Below the pieces are notes generated by a model. It had not been told where the DNA came from. It saw only the letters and a list, made by a program, of their open reading frames with translations, and did no database searches. Both the position numbers and the translations under genes were made by a program. A stretch of 64,000 nucleotides of DNA, from positions 51,887 through 115,886 of the forward strand of contig SVPE01000009.1 of NCBI GenBank assembly GCA_015066015.1, written 5' to 3'. This stretch comes from Oscillospiraceae bacterium. GTDB lineage: Bacteria > Bacillota > Clostridia > Oscillospirales > Acutalibacteraceae. Shown here piece after piece: positions 62,145 through 64,000 of this stretch (within the stretch, counting starts at the first letter, position 1; each line of letters begins with the position of its first letter).

Positions 62145-63671
62145 ATGAAAACAAAAAGACTGTTCGCATTTGTTTTATCAGCTGTCATTATTCTATGCTG
62201 TGTATCAACAGCTTCAGCTGCTGACGAAGTAACCGTTATTGATGAAGGTACCTATGGTAGTAACATAACCTGGAAACTTTACAGCAACAAAGAAATTGTT
62301 TTTTCAGGCAACGGTGAAATGGAAGAAGTTGCTTTTGCAGACGGCCCATGGAGCAATGTTGTCAACGGAAGATACGGTGAGTTTACACCGACAGTTCTCA
62401 CCTTTGAAGAAGGCATTACAAGTATTCTTGACAGTTGTGTTCATCCGGAGGATTATTTTGATGAAATCAATATTCCCGCAAGTGTTACATATATTTCTCC
62501 GGGTGCACTTGCTGACTCCATTAAAAAGTACAATATAGCAGAAGGTAATACCTCTTATAAGGTTGAAGACAACAATGTATATTCCTACGACGGAAAAACA
62601 ATTCTGAAATATAATGTTTATAACACTGCAGAGCACTTCACTATTCCCGACACCGTTGAGCATATTTATTCAGGTGCATTCTGTTTCCTTAAATATCTTA
62701 AGAGTCTGACTATTCCCGAATCTGTAAAGAAAATAGATGAGGCCTCTTTTATAACGAATAACACCATTCAGAAAATTATTTTTGAAGGGGAACTTGAAAA
62801 AATACCTGATTACAGCTTCGGTTACTGTGTAAGCCTTAAGGAATTTATCTTTCCGAAAGGTCTTAAAAGTATTGGTAAGCAAGCTTTTTATTGTTGTCTG
62901 TGTTTAGAAGATATTGTTATCCCTGAAGGTGTTGAATATATCGGAGACGGTGCTTTTGAAGGGAATTATTCATCACGTAAAATTGTAGTTCCCGAAAGCT
63001 GTATTTCTTTGGGTACAGCTGCTTTTGACGGATGCGTTCTGCTTGAAGAATTTTATGTTCTCAGTGATAAGCTGTCTGTTGAGGATATAAATAATTCAAT
63101 ATCAAAATACAACAAGCTTGATAATTATATGTATCCTGAAAAGTGCAGACAGTATTATGATATTGTAATTCGTCAGCTTTATGAAAAAACGGCAAAGCTG
63201 GATACGGATGAAAGCTATACAATGGAAATGCTTGAAGCTGAGCTTACAGAAGCTCTGAACAGTGCTTTCGGAACATCTTATACCAACATCAATGATGCAA
63301 TAGAATCACCTGAAATTGAGAATTATCTCAAGTGCGAGGTGGGCGTTTCTCCTGAATACCTCACAGTTTTTGGTTACCCGCAAAATGCGGCAAAGGATTA
63401 TGCTGACAGTATAGGTGTAAAATATGCCTGCGCTCATAAATGGTCTGAGGCCACTTGCGGAGAAACAAAGGTGTGTCCTTGCGGTGCAACGAAGCTGATT
63501 GTTCATTCAGATGAAAATGCTGACAGCCTTTGTGATATTTGCAATGAAAATCTTAATCCGGAGCAAGAACCACAGGATGAACCTCAGACAGAAAGTTTTA
63601 TTGAAACAATTATTAATACGATTATGAGTTTCTTTAATAGGATTCTTGAATTTTTCAAAAATCTTTTCTAA
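62145..63671 (+). CDS. Secreted BspA-like leucine-rich-repeat protein with CxxC tail
   Basis: 508 aa; start after AAAGGAGT. Signal peptide (MKTKRLFAFVLSAVIILCCVSTASA), then LRR_5/BspA-type repeats from about residue 90 to 310 (NIPASVTYISPGALADS, TIPDTVEHIYSGAF, IPESVKKIDEASF, VIPEGVEYIGDGAFEG). After a helical section comes a Cys-rich segment (CAHKWSEATCGETKVCPCGATK and CDICNENL), similar in style to the repeats of the 1-3.7-kb protein, and an amphipathic C-terminal helix (IETIINTIMSFFNRILEFFKNLF). Likely adhesin-like; membrane association through the C-terminus is inferred. Confidence 0.87.
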   Translation: MKTKRLFAFVLSAVIILCCVSTASAADEVTVIDEGTYGSNITWKLYSNKEIVFSGNGEMEEVAFADGPWSNVVNGRYGEFTPTVLTFEEGITSILDSCVHPEDYFDEINIPASVTYISPGALADSIKKYNIAEGNTSYKVEDNNVYSYDGKTILKYNVYNTAEHFTIPDTVEHIYSGAFCFLKYLKSLTIPESVKKIDEASFITNNTIQKIIFEGELEKIPDYSFGYCVSLKEFIFPKGLKSIGKQAFYCCLCLEDIVIPEGVEYIGDGAFEGNYSSRKIVVPESCISLGTAAFDGCVLLEEFYVLSDKLSVEDINNSISKYNKLDNYMYPEKCRQYYDIVIRQLYEKTAKLDTDESYTMEMLEAELTEALNSAFGTSYTNINDAIESPEIENYLKCEVGVSPEYLTVFGYPQNAAKDYADSIGVKYACAHKWSEATCGETKVCPCGATKLIVHSDENADSLCDICNENLNPEQEPQDEPQTESFIETIINTIMSFFNRILEFFKNLF

Positions 63672-63781
63672 TTATTGAACAAGGTTTAGTTTATTGTCTG
63701 TTTTTACTTGATAATTCCATTGTATAGAAGCTGATGCATAGTTAAGATAACACATTGTTATTTAGAAAAATTAATATAAAC

Positions 63782-63830
63782 AAAAATCCGAACCTTTTTC
63801 CTACCCGGAAAATTTGGTTCGGATTTTTCT
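63782..63830. terminator. Terminator of the LRR gene
   Basis: 13-bp stem AAAAATCCGAACC/GGTTCGGATTTTT; T-rich on both strands. Confidence 0.85.
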
Positions 63831-63855
63831 GGTTTGGTGCACCGCAAATACAAAT

Positions 63856-63887
63856 GAGCTGCAAAAAACTTTCGTTTTTTGCAGCTC
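63856..63887. terminator. Perfect 14-bp hairpin after the FAD oxidase gene
   Basis: GAGCTGCAAAAAAC, 4-nt loop, exact complement. Probably ends the leftward transcript. Confidence 0.6.
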
Positions 63888-63901
63888 CCTTAATTTAAAA
63901 C

Positions 63902-64000
63902 TTATCTGTAATCCTTGCGTTCGTTGAGGAACTTCTTTTCCTCGGGCTCAAGGTCAAGGCCGATTGTTCCGCCGGGATTCATAAGGTAATCGGGGTCAAA
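63902..64000 (-). CDS. C-terminus of an FAD-linked oxidase (GlcD-like), runs off right edge
   Basis: The last 32 codons are visible: FDPDYLMNPGGTIGLDLEPE, then EKKFLNERKDYR and the stop. The FDPxxLMNPGG pattern is the C-terminal signature of FAD-binding lactate/glycolate-type dehydrogenases (the vanillyl-alcohol oxidase superfamily). Substrate unknown. Confidence 0.7.
   Translation of the reverse strand, partial: FDPDYLMNPGGTIGLDLEPEEKKFLNERKDYR

Noticed and set aside
1..64000. CRISPR array, prophage, transposase or replication origin
   Set aside because: No regularly spaced repeats, integrase, structural phage gene, transposase or DnaA-box cluster seen.

Overview
The window looks like chromosome of an anaerobic, gut-type Firmicute in the Clostridia, most likely an Oscillospiraceae/Ruminococcaceae relative. 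The signs are moderate GC content, AGGAGG-type ribosome binding sites, sigma-A promoters, a SAM-I (S-box) riboswitch in front of metK, superoxide reductase/rubrerythrin oxygen defence in place of catalase, BspA-type and CxxC-repeat surface proteins, and many plant cell-wall glycosidases. I see no rRNA, tRNA, CRISPR array, transposase or phage module.

Layout. 1-4.15 kb: the N-terminal part of a very large secreted Cys-rich repeat protein that runs off the left edge, with a promoter and a structured leader of about 235 nt, then a palindromic intergenic element. 4.2-9.6 kb: M20 peptidase, a small membrane protein, a tandem 212-bp repeat pair, a GH3-family adenylating enzyme and a membrane-anchored protein. 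9.75-11.7 kb: a Fur/PerR regulator behind a consensus promoter and a perfect Fur-type box, followed by reverse rubrerythrin, a BFD-like protein, superoxide reductase and rubredoxin. 11.7-16.1 kb: a structured intergenic element, EFR1 flavodoxin-ferredoxin, SAM riboswitch plus metK, and two C39-like peptidase paralogues, one of which has lost its catalytic Cys and His. 16.2-26.2 kb: a double-TIR/TPR protein divergent from a CARF-PD-(D/E)xK nuclease (Card1/Can2-like, without CRISPR), DUF2804, DUF4434, and sbcD-sbcC.

26.2-56.8 kb is an accessory carbohydrate region: two paralogous MFS carriers and a third GPH-type carrier, a GH38-like DUF5054 enzyme, PHP hydrolase, ChbG-type deacetylase, GH127, GH13, GH28-like, two GH78, GH43, and secreted or anchored phosphoesterases. 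The set fits import and breakdown of arabinose- and rhamnose-rich pectin side chains. Between these lie a HTH-superoxide reductase fusion regulator, an ADP-ribosylglycohydrolase/VWA pair, a Crp/Fnr regulator divergent from a ferredoxin-like protein, and a macro-domain fusion. 56.9-61.98 kb holds small housekeeping or accessory genes. 62.1-64.0 kb has a BspA-like LRR surface protein and the C-terminus of an FAD-linked oxidase.

Themes that recur are oxygen and redox control (three separate loci), NAD/ADP-ribose chemistry (TIR, macro domain, ADP-ribosylglycohydrolase), and a small dispersed structured repeat found at 6.5 kb (twice) and 34.0 kb. Start codons were chosen by ribosome binding sites. 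Functions come from motif recognition by eye, without database searches.
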